NCBI GenBank assembly: GCA_035695765.1
Contig: DASRRI010000038.1
Coordinates: forward strand, 21,910-85,909
Reading direction: 5' to 3'
DNA: 64,000 nucleotides
Source of the DNA: Dongia_A sp035695765
GTDB lineage: Bacteria; Pseudomonadota; Alphaproteobacteria; Dongiales; Dongiaceae
In this document: piece by piece, positions 50,314 to 58,207 of the stretch
How the letters are laid out: the number at the start of each line of letters is the position of its first letter
Position numbering within the stretch: position 1 is the stretch's first letter
Made by a program: the position numbers and the translations under genes
The notes under the pieces: model-generated
What the model saw: only the letters and a program-made list of their open reading frames with translations
What the model was told of the DNA's origin: nothing
The model's database searches: none

Positions 50314-51005
50314 GAGCCCTGCCCGCTTGCCTGCGCGATGCCATCGAGGCCGGGCTGCTTCTGCGCCGGCAGGATGTCGGGCGCCTTGCCCGGCGGCGGC
50401 GGCTCCGGCAGCAGCGGATCGGATTTCAGCCGCACGTAGTTCTTCACGTCGCGCACATAGGCGACGTCGCGCGCATGATCGATGACGCGCTGCACTTCGT
50501 CCTTGTCCTGGCCGACACCGATCAGATAGACCACGTCGTCAATGCATTCGACCGAGTAGTTGTTGGCGCGCACGGCACGGTCCACGAACAGTTTCAGCCA
50601 GACCCGGCGCGCGAGATATTCGTCCTGCGCGATCTGGCCCAGATCGCGCGAATGGGCGACCTCGATATTGTTGATGACTTCGCGCACGCCCGGTTCTTCC
50701 CACGCTGCCTTGACCGCCGCCAGCCTCTGCTGCTGCGTCTGCACCACGCCGCTCAGCAGCACGCGGCCCTCCTGCACCTGCAGATGAACATTCTGCGCGA
50801 CATTAAGGTCCGCGGCCGCAAAGCGCGCATTGATCGCGATCCACATGCGGTTGTCATCAAGGCCCTGATAGAGACCGCGTTCCTGGGTCGCGAGGTCGGC
50901 CGTATAGGCTGCCGCGCCAATGGCTGTCCCGATTGGCGAACAGGCGGTCAGCGCCCCGCAACCGACGAGGAGAAAGGGTGCTGCCAGACGGCCCGCGACT
51001 CGCAT
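50310..51005 (-). CDS. BON-domain outer-membrane lipoprotein
   Basis: 231 residues. Lipoprotein signal with lipobox LTAC (Cys22), then two BON domains: about 50-115 (NVHLQVQEGRVLLSGVVQTQ) and about 130-195 (NNYSVECIDDVVYLIGVGQD), and a Pro-rich tail. BON domains bind phospholipid surfaces; homologues (OsmY/DolP-like) protect the outer membrane. ATG 51005 gives the lipoprotein signal. It is 15 bp after yraN and overlaps the SirB1 gene, so it is in the rsmI-yraN run. Confidence 0.88.
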   Translation of the reverse strand: MRVAGRLAAPFLLVGCGALTACSPIGTAIGAAAYTADLATQERGLYQGLDDNRMWIAINARFAAADLNVAQNVHLQVQEGRVLLSGVVQTQQQRLAAVKAAWEEPGVREVINNIEVAHSRDLGQIAQDEYLARRVWLKLFVDRAVRANNYSVECIDDVVYLIGVGQDKDEVQRVIDHARDVAYVRDVKNYVRLKSDPLLPEPPPPGKAPDILPAQKQPGLDGIAQASGQGS

Positions 51006-51019
51006 GCGGACAATATGCA

Positions 51020-51454
51020 CTACCGCCAATCGGCTTGCCATGCTGCCGGAAAATGCCGCGGCCAGCCCCAGGCCTTTGCCACAAATGCCCAGGGCCAAGA
51101 TGTCGGCTCTGTGACAGTGATGGCATCGAGCCGGAGCTCCAACCCCTGGCAATCGGAGCGCCGGGCCGCGAATGCCTCTGCCGCGCGCGCCACCCGTGCC
51201 TGCTGGTGAGGGGAGATCGCGAACAAGGCCGCATCGCCGGCACCCTCGCCCGCCACCAATCCGCCCGCGCGCCGTTTCACCTCCACCGCCGCCAGCACGG
51301 CCCCGCGCCGCGCCAGGATGTCCACCTCCCCCACCGCACACCGCCAATTCACCGCCAGGATCCGATAGCCCTTGAGCCTGAGCAGCCAGCACGCAATCCG
51401 CTCGGCCCGCCGGCCGGAGAGATAGGCACGCTGGCGGTTGCGTGGGCGCTTCAT
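51020..51454 (-). CDS. yraN: YraN-family (UPF0102) nuclease-fold protein
   Basis: 144 residues with the PD-(D/E)xK-like motif set GEVDILARRG followed by AAVEVKRR, and the N-terminal RRAERIACWLLRLKGYRIL. The family is uncharacterised but resembles Holliday-junction resolvase-type folds. It lies downstream of rsmI on the same strand, separated by a 108-bp palindromic repeat. Full length. Confidence 0.9.
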   Translation of the reverse strand: MKRPRNRQRAYLSGRRAERIACWLLRLKGYRILAVNWRCAVGEVDILARRGAVLAAVEVKRRAGGLVAGEGAGDAALFAISPHQQARVARAAEAFAARRSDCQGLELRLDAITVTEPTSWPWAFVAKAWGWPRHFPAAWQADWR

Positions 51455-51467
51455 CTGGCGATGACAT

Positions 51468-51575
51468 TCCCTCCCCCGACACGGGGGAGGACTTGGGCGG
51501 GGGAAGCCGCGTTTCGGTGAGAGATAGCCTTCGCTCGCTTCCCCCGCCCCAGTCCTCCCCCAGCTTGGAGGAGGG
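51468..51575. repeat. Intercistronic G/C-tract palindrome, copy 3 (rsmI/yraN)
   Basis: Same family as 24562-24676 and 26732-26836. Left arm CCCTCCCCCGACACGGGGG and GGGCGGGGGAAGCCGCG; loop ending CCTTCGCTCGC; right arm TTCCCCCGCCCC and CCTCCCCCAGCTTGGAGG. It again lies between two co-directional genes. Confidence 0.8.
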
Positions 51576-51611
51576 AGAACTGGTCGTCCTTGCTGCCCCG
51601 CGCATCCTGCA

Positions 51612-52487
51612 TCACTTCTCCCCCGCCAGCTCCAGCGCCCGCGCGTAGACCGCGCGCTTCGGCGTCCCCGTCGCCGCGCTGACAGTCACCGCGGCGTCCT
51701 TCACGCTCATGCTCGCCAGCGCGCGGCGCAGCAGCGTGTCGACATCCTCCGCCGAGGCCGCCGCTTCCTCCGGCGGCCCGACCACGATCACGATCTCGCC
51801 TTTCGGCGCGCCCGCTTGTTCGTAGTGCGCAATGAGCGCCGACAAGCGGTCGCGCCGCACTTCTTCGAACAGCTTGGTCAATTCTCGCGCCACCGCTGCC
51901 AGGCGATCGCCGAGCACTGCAAGCATGTCCCCCAGAGACTCTACCAGCCGCGGCGCAGTCTCGAAGAACACCAGGGTCACCGGCGCGCGTGCCGCTTCTG
52001 CAATCGCATCGCGCCGCGCCTTGCTCTTGGGCGGCAGGAATCCGCCGAACAGGAACCGGTCGCTGGGCAGTCCTGACAAGGCCAGCGCCATGATCGGCGC
52101 ACTAGGCCCGGGCAGCATGGTGACGGCAAGCCCCGCCCCCACCACGGCCTGCACCAATTTGAAGCCGGGGTCCGAGATCAAGGGGGTGCCGGCGTCGCTC
52201 ACCAGTGCCACGCGCGCGCCAGCCGCGATCCGCGCCACGATCTTTGGCCGCATCGCCTCCGCATTGTGATCGTGATAGGGCAAGAGCGGTTTCTGGATTC
52301 CGGCATGCTGCAGCAGCTTGCCGGTCACGCGGCTGTCCTCGCAGGCGATGAGGTCGGCGGACTTCAGCCCCTCCAACGCGCGTGCCGTAATGTCGCCCAG
52401 ATTGCCGATTGGAGTGGCGACCAGGATCAGGCTCCCAGCTGCGCCCGGTTCACGTTTACTTCGCTCTTGGCTGTGGCTAGGCTTCAT
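51612..52487 (-). CDS. rsmI: 16S rRNA 2'-O-methyltransferase RsmI
   Basis: 291-residue SAM-dependent methyltransferase modifying C1402 of 16S rRNA. Hallmarks are VATPIGNLGDITARALEGL, ADLIACEDSRVTGKLL, ALVSDAGTPLISDPG and MLPGPSAPIMALALSGLPSDRFLFGGFLP. Full length; N-terminus has a short Ser/Arg tail. Divergent from the LpoA-like gene over 30 bp, a common alphaproteobacterial arrangement. Confidence 0.96.
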   Translation of the reverse strand: MKPSHSQERSKREPGAAGSLILVATPIGNLGDITARALEGLKSADLIACEDSRVTGKLLQHAGIQKPLLPYHDHNAEAMRPKIVARIAAGARVALVSDAGTPLISDPGFKLVQAVVGAGLAVTMLPGPSAPIMALALSGLPSDRFLFGGFLPPKSKARRDAIAEAARAPVTLVFFETAPRLVESLGDMLAVLGDRLAAVARELTKLFEEVRRDRLSALIAHYEQAGAPKGEIVIVVGPPEEAAASAEDVDTLLRRALASMSVKDAAVTVSAATGTPKRAVYARALELAGEK

Positions 52488-52517
52488 GCGCGATCAGGTC
52501 AGGATGGGATAAGAAGA

Positions 52518-53723
52518 ATGCTGCAGGCGGTTTTCGGCGATGTTGCGCAACAGGCGAAACGCTGGCTGGGCGTCCTGGCGCTCGGCGTCGCCGCCGGTTG
52601 CGCGCCCAACCTACCGCCGCCGCAGGCGCCAAGCCAGCCCACCCCGACCCAGCCGCAATATGAGACCATGCCGGCGACCCCCACCGAGCCGGGCACCAAG
52701 ATCGGCCTCCTCCTGCCCTTGTCGGGGCAGCAGGCCGCCCTCGGCCGCACCTTGCTGCAGGCGGCGGAGATGGGGCTGTTCGAGGTCGGCGACGACAATT
52801 TCACCCTGCTGGTCGAGGATACCGCGACGGCGAGCGGCGCCGATTCCGCCGCGCGCAAGCTGCTGGCCCAGGGCGCCAAGATCCTGCTCGGCCCCGTCTT
52901 CGCCTCCGATGCGCGCAAGATTGCGCCGATCACGACGGCAGCGCATGTGCCGGTGCTGGCCTTCACCAACGATCAAGGTGCCGCGCAGCCTGGAATCTAT
53001 ATCCTCGGCGTGACGCCGCAGGACCAGGTCGAGCGCGTCGTGCAATATGCCGCCAACCAGGGCGTGCAGCGTTTCGCGATCCTCGCCCCCACCTCGCCCT
53101 ATGGCAACATCGTGACGGCATCGTTCCGCGAGGCAATCCAGAAGTCGCACGCCATGCTCGCTGAGATGTCGCTCTATGATCCCAACTCGCCCGATTACAC
53201 CAAGACGGTCGAAGAGCTTGCCAACGCCTACAAGAACGATCCGTTCGATGCGCTGATGCTGCCCGAAGGCGGCGCGAAGCTCAGGCAGCTGGCCCCGCTC
53301 CTGCCCGCCTTCCAGCTCGGTCCGCAGACCGTGCAGATTCTCGGCACCGGATTATGGGCCAACGATCCCGCGCTGGCGCAGGAAACCGGGCTTACCGGCG
53401 GCTGGTACGCCGCCACCGCGCCCGACAAATGGCAGCAATTCGCCGACCGCTATCAGGGCGTCTATGGCGCTGTCCCGGATCAGCGCGCCGGCCTCGTCTA
53501 TGACGCCATCACCCTCATCGTCGCGCTTGGCAAGTCTTCGCCCACACCGAATTATTCCGAGGCCGCCCTCACCGACACCAACGGCTTCACCGGCGTCACC
53601 GGCGTCTTCCGCCTCAACGCCGACGGCACAGTCGACCGCCAGCTCGCCGTCATGCAAGTCGTCCCCGGCGGCGCCACCGTGCGCGAAGAAGCAGCGGGCA
53701 CATTTGCGGCGGCGATTAATTAG
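52518..53723 (+). CDS. LpoA-like penicillin-binding-protein activator lipoprotein
   Basis: 401 residues. Lipoprotein signal (LGVLALGVAAGC) then a Pro/Gln linker, and a periplasmic-binding-protein type I fold (GLLLPLSGQQAALGRTLLQAAEMGLFE, LLGPVFASDARKIAPIT, FAILAPTSPYGNIV, DALMLPEGGAKLRQLAPLL). The family is annotated as PBP activator or amino-acid-binding protein; activation of peptidoglycan synthesis is a family inference. ATG 52518 follows AAGAAG. Divergent from rsmI. Confidence 0.9.
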   Translation: MLQAVFGDVAQQAKRWLGVLALGVAAGCAPNLPPPQAPSQPTPTQPQYETMPATPTEPGTKIGLLLPLSGQQAALGRTLLQAAEMGLFEVGDDNFTLLVEDTATASGADSAARKLLAQGAKILLGPVFASDARKIAPITTAAHVPVLAFTNDQGAAQPGIYILGVTPQDQVERVVQYAANQGVQRFAILAPTSPYGNIVTASFREAIQKSHAMLAEMSLYDPNSPDYTKTVEELANAYKNDPFDALMLPEGGAKLRQLAPLLPAFQLGPQTVQILGTGLWANDPALAQETGLTGGWYAATAPDKWQQFADRYQGVYGAVPDQRAGLVYDAITLIVALGKSSPTPNYSEAALTDTNGFTGVTGVFRLNADGTVDRQLAVMQVVPGGATVREEAAGTFAAAIN

Positions 53724-53758
53724 CCGACAATGACACTCACCCTCAGACACTCCCCTCC

Positions 53759-53800
53759 CCGTCACCCCGGCCAAGCGAAGCGCGAGCCGGGGTCCACCGA
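53759..53800. repeat. Palindrome bracketing the GIY-YIG gene, left copy
   Basis: Begins CCGTCACCCCGGCC and folds on ACCCCGGC (53764-53771) with GCCGGGGT (53786-53793). Its outer 14 bases are the exact reverse complement of the outer end of the right copy (54155-54168). Confidence 0.75.
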
Positions 53801-53818
53801 TCCGTTACACGGACCACG

Positions 53819-54106
53819 GTGAGCTACTGGACTTACCTTCTTTGCAACAAGCCGCGGGGCACATTCTACGTCGGTATGACAGGCCACATCGTGAAGCGCG
53901 TGGCTGAACATCGCGAAGGTCTTATTGACGGCTTCACAAAGCGCTATTGCATCAAGCGGCTTGTTTATTTTGAAGAGTATGGCACCGCTATGGAGGCCAT
54001 TAAGCGTGAAAAGGCGTTGAAGCGTTGGCCGCGCGCATGGAAAATCGCGCTGGTCGAGCGGTTGAATCCCGATTGGCACGATCTCTTCGAAGGCATTGCG
54101 CAGTGA
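53819..54106 (+). CDS. Small GIY-YIG nuclease-domain protein (GTG start)
   Basis: 95 residues, essentially one GIY-YIG domain: WTYLLCNKPRGTFYVGMTGHIVKRV, then REGLIDGFTKRYCIKRLVYFEEYG, AIKREKALKRWPRAWKIALVE. The signature Tyr..Tyr and the conserved Arg and Glu positions are present. The start is GTG 53819 just after the left palindrome. No fused domain. Flanking inverted repeats suggest a tiny unit that moved or spreads as a block, as REP-RAYT pairs do, but that is inference; some such proteins act in DNA repair. Confidence 0.85.
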   Translation: MSYWTYLLCNKPRGTFYVGMTGHIVKRVAEHREGLIDGFTKRYCIKRLVYFEEYGTAMEAIKREKALKRWPRAWKIALVERLNPDWHDLFEGIAQ

Positions 54107-54139
54107 GTCTAAAAACCATGTCCAGAGCGCTGTCGAGAT

Positions 54140-54168
54140 GGACCCCGGCTCGGAGGCCGGGGTGACGG
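54140..54168. repeat. Palindrome bracketing the GIY-YIG gene, right copy
   Basis: ACCCCGGC (54142-54149) and GCCGGGGT (54156-54163) with outer end GGCCGGGGTGACGG. It lies 33 bp past the GIY-YIG stop and mirrors the left copy at 53759. Confidence 0.75.
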
Positions 54169-54209
54169 TAGAGTGTTGCATTGAGGCTGCGCAGGCGTGG
54201 GGCGCGTAG

Positions 54210-54941
54210 ATGCCCTCCACCGCCTATACCGATCCGCGTCTTGCCGCGTGCTATGATTCCGCCAATCCGCACGACCCGGCCGACGATTTCTATCTCGCGC
54301 TCGCGGGCGATGGATCGAAGATTATCCTCGACATGGGATGTGGGACAGGCCGCCTCGCCTGCGCACTGGCAGCGCGCGGGCATCGCGTGACCGGCGCCGA
54401 TCCATCGGCAGGCATGATGAAGGTCGCCCGCAGCCGCAAGGGCACGGAGCGTGTGACCTGGGTGGACAGCACGGCGGCGAACCTCGCGCTTGAGACGCGC
54501 TTCGACCTCATCATCATGACCGGCCATGTGTTCCAGGTGTTTCTCGATGACGACGACGTGCGCGCGATGCTCCGCAATATGCGCCGGCACCTTGCGCCGA
54601 ACGGCCGCCTCGCCTTTGAGACGCGTAACCCGCTGATGGAAGAATGGCGCGAGTGGATTCCGGCGCTCACGCGCGAGACCCTGCAAGTGCCCGGCATCGG
54701 GGCAGTCGAACTCCACTACGACGTCACCGCGCATGAGGGCGCCTTCGTGACGTTCGAGACTCACTTCCGCTTCGCGCCCGACGATATCGTGGTTGCCCCG
54801 ACTAGGCTGCGCTTCATGACCCGCGACGAGCTCGCCGCTTTCCTCCGAGAGACCGGCTTCACGAGCGTCACCTGGTTCGGCAATTGGGACCGCTCGCCAG
54901 TCAGCACGACCAGCCCGGAGATAATCGTCATCGCTGGCTAG
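54210..54941 (+). CDS. Class I SAM-dependent methyltransferase
   Basis: 243 residues with a standard Rossmann SAM fold: motif I ILDMGCGTGRLACALAARGH, acidic loop VTGADPSAGMM, motif II-type FDLIIMTGHVFQVFL and HLAPNGRLAFETRNPL. The substrate is unknown; length and layout resemble small-molecule methyltransferases. It is adjacent (stop to stop) to the convergent acyltransferase. ATG 54210 starts at the usual N-terminus. Confidence 0.85.
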   Translation: MPSTAYTDPRLAACYDSANPHDPADDFYLALAGDGSKIILDMGCGTGRLACALAARGHRVTGADPSAGMMKVARSRKGTERVTWVDSTAANLALETRFDLIIMTGHVFQVFLDDDDVRAMLRNMRRHLAPNGRLAFETRNPLMEEWREWIPALTRETLQVPGIGAVELHYDVTAHEGAFVTFETHFRFAPDDIVVAPTRLRFMTRDELAAFLRETGFTSVTWFGNWDRSPVSTTSPEIIVIAG

Positions 54942-56009
54942 TTATTGGGCGATCGCTGGCCCGGCCTGGCGCGCTCGTGCTGTCCGCCCCGTCAAGCGCT
55001 GCGCCAGGCGATTGAATGGCGTCTCCACCCAGCGGAACGAGTGATACGCCATCAGCAGGCAGGCGCCCGCGATCAGGAACCCACCGGCCCAGCGCACGGC
55101 GCCTGGCACCGGTAAGCGGTCGATCACCGCCCACGCGGCGCCGACGACGAACATGTGCGTGAGATACAGCGAATAGGAGCTGTCGCCGACCATCCGGGCG
55201 AAGCCCCGGCGCGGGAATTTCTGCTCACACGCGAGGCCGGCTGCGACGATGAAGGTCGCCGCCGCGGTCATGATCGCGTGACCGCCGAGCGCGCGCAGAT
55301 CCTCGAAATCCACCCGATAGAGCGCGATGACGCTGAGCACCGCTGCCGCCAGCAAGCCGGCGACGCCCCATCGCGGTACGCGCTGGAACACGGCGGCGAA
55401 CTCCGCCATCCAGACACCGACGAGGAACGGCAGCAGCGCGATGTTGAGATAGAACGCGAGCATGCTTTCCTTGGGCGGGATTACGAAGCTGAGGACGACC
55501 AAGGATCCCAGCGCCAGCGTGAGGATGACAGAGCGCTCGCGGCTGCTCCGGCACCAGAACAACACCATCAGGGCGGCGTAGAAGAACATCTCGTAGTTCA
55601 GCGTCCATCCGAGCTTGTACAAGGGCCGCCAGTCGGTTTGGTTCACCGGGTCGGGATCGGGAATGAAGAACAGCGAGGCGGCGAGATGCTTGAAATCCGC
55701 GACCGTGGTCTTGAACACATTCGGCGCGGCCAGCGCCACGGCGAAGACCAGGATCGAGCAGGCCCAATAGAGCGGCACGATGCGCAGAAGACGCCGGATC
55801 GCGAAATCGCGCGGAGCGAATGGCCCGTCGCCCGCGACGTGGGTCATGACAAAGCCGCTGATGACGAAGAAGATCTCGACCCCGAAGCGGCCGGTCAGCA
55901 GCACGGCGTTCGGCGCGCCATGCAGCGGATGCTCGATGATGTGTGCGATCACAACAAGAGCGGCGGCCAGGCCACGCAGGGCTTGGATCGACGAGAAGGT
56001 CTGTTTCAG
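54942..56009 (-). CDS. Acyltransferase-3 family membrane protein (likely CTG start)
   Basis: About 355 residues with ten hydrophobic helices, OafA/YrhL type: IQALRGLAAALVVIAH at the N-terminus, FGVEIFFVISGFVM, the RRLLRIVPLYW line, and a C-terminal FRWVETPFNRLA. The family O-acylates sugars or lipids at the membrane. No ATG or GTG occurs in frame within 40 codons before the first helix; a CTG at 56009 has AGGAG seven bases upstream. A short out-of-frame ATG (56040, MASERAQE) lies nearby, so a frameshift is the alternative. Stop abuts the methyltransferase stop. Confidence 0.75.
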   Translation of the reverse strand: MKQTFSSIQALRGLAAALVVIAHIIEHPLHGAPNAVLLTGRFGVEIFFVISGFVMTHVAGDGPFAPRDFAIRRLLRIVPLYWACSILVFAVALAAPNVFKTTVADFKHLAASLFFIPDPDPVNQTDWRPLYKLGWTLNYEMFFYAALMVLFWCRSSRERSVILTLALGSLVVLSFVIPPKESMLAFYLNIALLPFLVGVWMAEFAAVFQRVPRWGVAGLLAAAVLSVIALYRVDFEDLRALGGHAIMTAAATFIVAAGLACEQKFPRRGFARMVGDSSYSLYLTHMFVVGAAWAVIDRLPVPGAVRWAGGFLIAGACLLMAYHSFRWVETPFNRLAQRLTGRTARARQAGPAIAQ

Positions 56010-56272
56010 CGCTTCACTCCTGCGCCCTCTCGGACGCCATGCCAGACCCGCTTTGCGGTTGCCTGAAGATCCCCTGAGGGCCGAACCCTGCCCGCTTTTC
56101 CATAGGGCTGCAATCACAAGACGGCCCAACATGGGCCCGGCGCAAGTCTTGTCGCAGCTTTGTAATCGCGGCCTTTCGGAACGCCACGCCATTCCTCACG
56201 CTCAACGCGGTTTTCGGCGGCGGCGCCGCGCGTTAATCTTGGCGCAAAGGCCAACGAACCAGGAGCGCCGCC

Positions 56273-57253
56273 ATGTCGAAAACCCACGCTATCCGCATCG
56301 AGAAGACCGGCGGGCCGGAGCAGATGAAATGGGTGGAGGTCGATCTGCCCGCGCCGGGCAAGGGCGAGGTGCAGCTGAAGAACCGTGCTATTGGCCTCAA
56401 CTTCATCGATACCTATCACCGCACCGGGCTCTATCCGGTGCAGCTGCCGACCGGCCTCGGCCTCGAGGCCTGCGCGACCGTCGAAGCGGTCGGCGAGGGG
56501 GTGACGGGGCTCAAGGTCGGCGACCGCGTGGCGCACGGCACCGGCCCGGTCGGCGCCTATGCGGAACGGCGCAACTTCCCGGCGGAGAAGCTGATCAAGC
56601 TGCCGGATTCGATCGAGGACAAGACAGCCGCCGCCATGATGCTGCAAGGCATGACGGTGGAGTACCTCACGCACCGCACGTATCCGGTGAAGCAGGGCGA
56701 CTGGGTGCTGCTGCACGCCGCGGCGGGCGGTGTCGGCTCCATTGCGTCGCAATGGCTGAACAAGCTCGGCGCGCAGGTGATCGGCACGGCAGGCTCGCCC
56801 GACAAGCTCGCGCTCGCCAAGGAGCAGGGCTGCCATCACGTCATCAATTACCGCACCGAGGATTGGGTAAAGCGCGTCAAGGAGATCACAGGCGGGCAGG
56901 GGGTCGCGGTTGTCTATGACGGCGTCGGCAAGGACGTGTTCATGCAATCTTTGGATTGCCTCAAGCCCCGCGGCTACATGGTTCAGTTCGGCAACGCCTC
57001 CGGCCCGGTGCCGGAAATCTCGCCGCTGCTCTTGAGCCAGAAGGGCTCGCTGTTCCTGACCCGCCCGACCCTGATGGCCTATGTCGCGACCCGGCCGGAG
57101 CTCGAGCTCTCCGCCAACCGCGTGATCGACGCCATCACCAAAGGCTGGGTCAAGATCAAGGTGCCGCACACCTACCCGCTGAAGGACGCCGCCCAGGCCC
57201 ACCGCGACCTCGAAGCCCGCAAGACCACGGGCTCGGTGGTGCTGATTCCGTAA
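56273..57253 (+). CDS. qor: NADPH:quinone oxidoreductase (Qor-like)
   Basis: 326-residue MDR-superfamily reductase without structural zinc. FIDTYHRTGLYPVQLPTGLGLEACATVEAVG is the Qor N-terminal signature; the cofactor loop is LHAAAGGVGSIASQWL; C-terminal PLKDAAQAHRDLEARKTTGSVVL is canonical. It reduces quinones with NADPH, a detoxification role. ATG 56273 follows GGAGCG. A strong hairpin 14 bp past the stop ends the transcript. Confidence 0.94.
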   Translation: MSKTHAIRIEKTGGPEQMKWVEVDLPAPGKGEVQLKNRAIGLNFIDTYHRTGLYPVQLPTGLGLEACATVEAVGEGVTGLKVGDRVAHGTGPVGAYAERRNFPAEKLIKLPDSIEDKTAAAMMLQGMTVEYLTHRTYPVKQGDWVLLHAAAGGVGSIASQWLNKLGAQVIGTAGSPDKLALAKEQGCHHVINYRTEDWVKRVKEITGGQGVAVVYDGVGKDVFMQSLDCLKPRGYMVQFGNASGPVPEISPLLLSQKGSLFLTRPTLMAYVATRPELELSANRVIDAITKGWVKIKVPHTYPLKDAAQAHRDLEARKTTGSVVLIP

Positions 57254-57601
57254 GGCCAGACGCAAAACCGGCCGCCGGGGTACCGGCGGCCGGTCGCTTG
57301 TCATACCTGCGGGGTCGGGTTAGCTGCGGATCGCCTTCCCCCAAAGGCCTGACAATCCCGAAATCCTTCTCGACAGGCTGGGTTTCAGCCTGGTTTCATG
57401 AGACTTACGCGGCAGCTTGGAACTTGGATGCGCCCTTTAAGGCGTTGAATTCGTTGGTCCGATCTTGGAGACAGAGCTGTTTCCGGTCAAGTCACGCTGC
57501 CGTGAAGCGGTGAAATCGTATCATTACATTTCGTGATCTTGCGCGCTGCGCGAGTGCGACGCATTCTTGCGGCCTTTCCTTTAGCTGCGGCACCGAGTCC
57601 C
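57254..57601. other. 348-bp spacer between qor and the TetR gene
   Basis: Contains the hairpin at 57267-57294, then a locally A/T-richer stretch (57380-57540) with the only notable text near the TetR start: a CATTACATTTCG segment and short AAGTCACGCTGC-type pieces. I see no promoter box or operator symmetry I can defend and no convincing coding frame. Confidence 0.6.
57267..57294 (+). terminator. Strong stem-loop terminator after qor
   Basis: ACCGGCCGCCGG and CCGGCGGCCGGT around GGTA: a perfect 12-bp stem 14 bp after the qor stop, followed by TCGCTTGTCAT. A convincing intrinsic-type transcript end, though with a weak U-tract. Confidence 0.7.
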
Positions 57602-58207
57602 ATGCACGTCATGAATCCGCCCACCGTGAATGCGCGCGACCGTCTGATCGAGACCGCGATTTCGCTGTTCAACCGTCACGGCTTCCATGCGACCGGCGTT
57701 GACCGGATCGTCGCTGTCGCGCGGGTCGCGAAGAAGACGCTCTATGCGCATTTCCCGTCCAAGGAAGACCTCATCCTCGCCGCCCTCTCGCGCAAGCGCG
57801 CGGCCTTTTCGGACAAGTTCCTGCCGGCGGTGCTGGCGACATCGGAAGGCCCGAAGGAGCGGCTGCTGGCCTTGTTCGAATTGGCCAAGAGCTGGTTCGC
57901 GGATCCGGATTTCTACGGCTGCATCTTCGTCAATGCAGCGGTGGAATATTCCGAGCCGGGCCACCCGATCAATGCCTGCGCCCGCGAGTTCAAGACCCTG
58001 CTGCGCAGCTTTGCGCGCGACCAGGCGGAAGCGGGCGGCGCCGCAGACCCCGAGGCCCTCGCCGACCAGATCGCGCTCTTGTTCGAAGGTGCGACCACAG
58101 TCGCCCAAGTCTCCGCCCGCCCCGACGCGGCGAGCACGGCGAAGGTCATCGCCGAGCAGCTGATCGGCGAGGCCTTCCGGAACGGCGCTCAGAAACAGTC
58201 CGCGTAG
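57602..58207 (+). CDS. TetR/AcrR-family transcriptional regulator
   Basis: 201 residues from ATG 57602. The N-terminal HTH reads ARDRLIETAISLFNRHGFHATGVDRIV, AVARVAKKTLYAHFPSKEDLILAAL. The C-terminal ligand domain includes CIFVNAAVEYSEPGHPINA. TetR regulators usually repress a neighbouring pump or enzyme gene; here the upstream qor is the natural candidate, and the downstream gene is convergent (19-bp overlap of stops). No clear operator was found. Confidence 0.85.
   Translation: MHVMNPPTVNARDRLIETAISLFNRHGFHATGVDRIVAVARVAKKTLYAHFPSKEDLILAALSRKRAAFSDKFLPAVLATSEGPKERLLALFELAKSWFADPDFYGCIFVNAAVEYSEPGHPINACAREFKTLLRSFARDQAEAGGAADPEALADQIALLFEGATTVAQVSARPDAASTAKVIAEQLIGEAFRNGAQKQSA

Noticed and set aside
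56956..57513. 185-codon plus-strand frame after qor
   Set aside because: First half overlaps qor in another frame; the rest has no start and no family motif.
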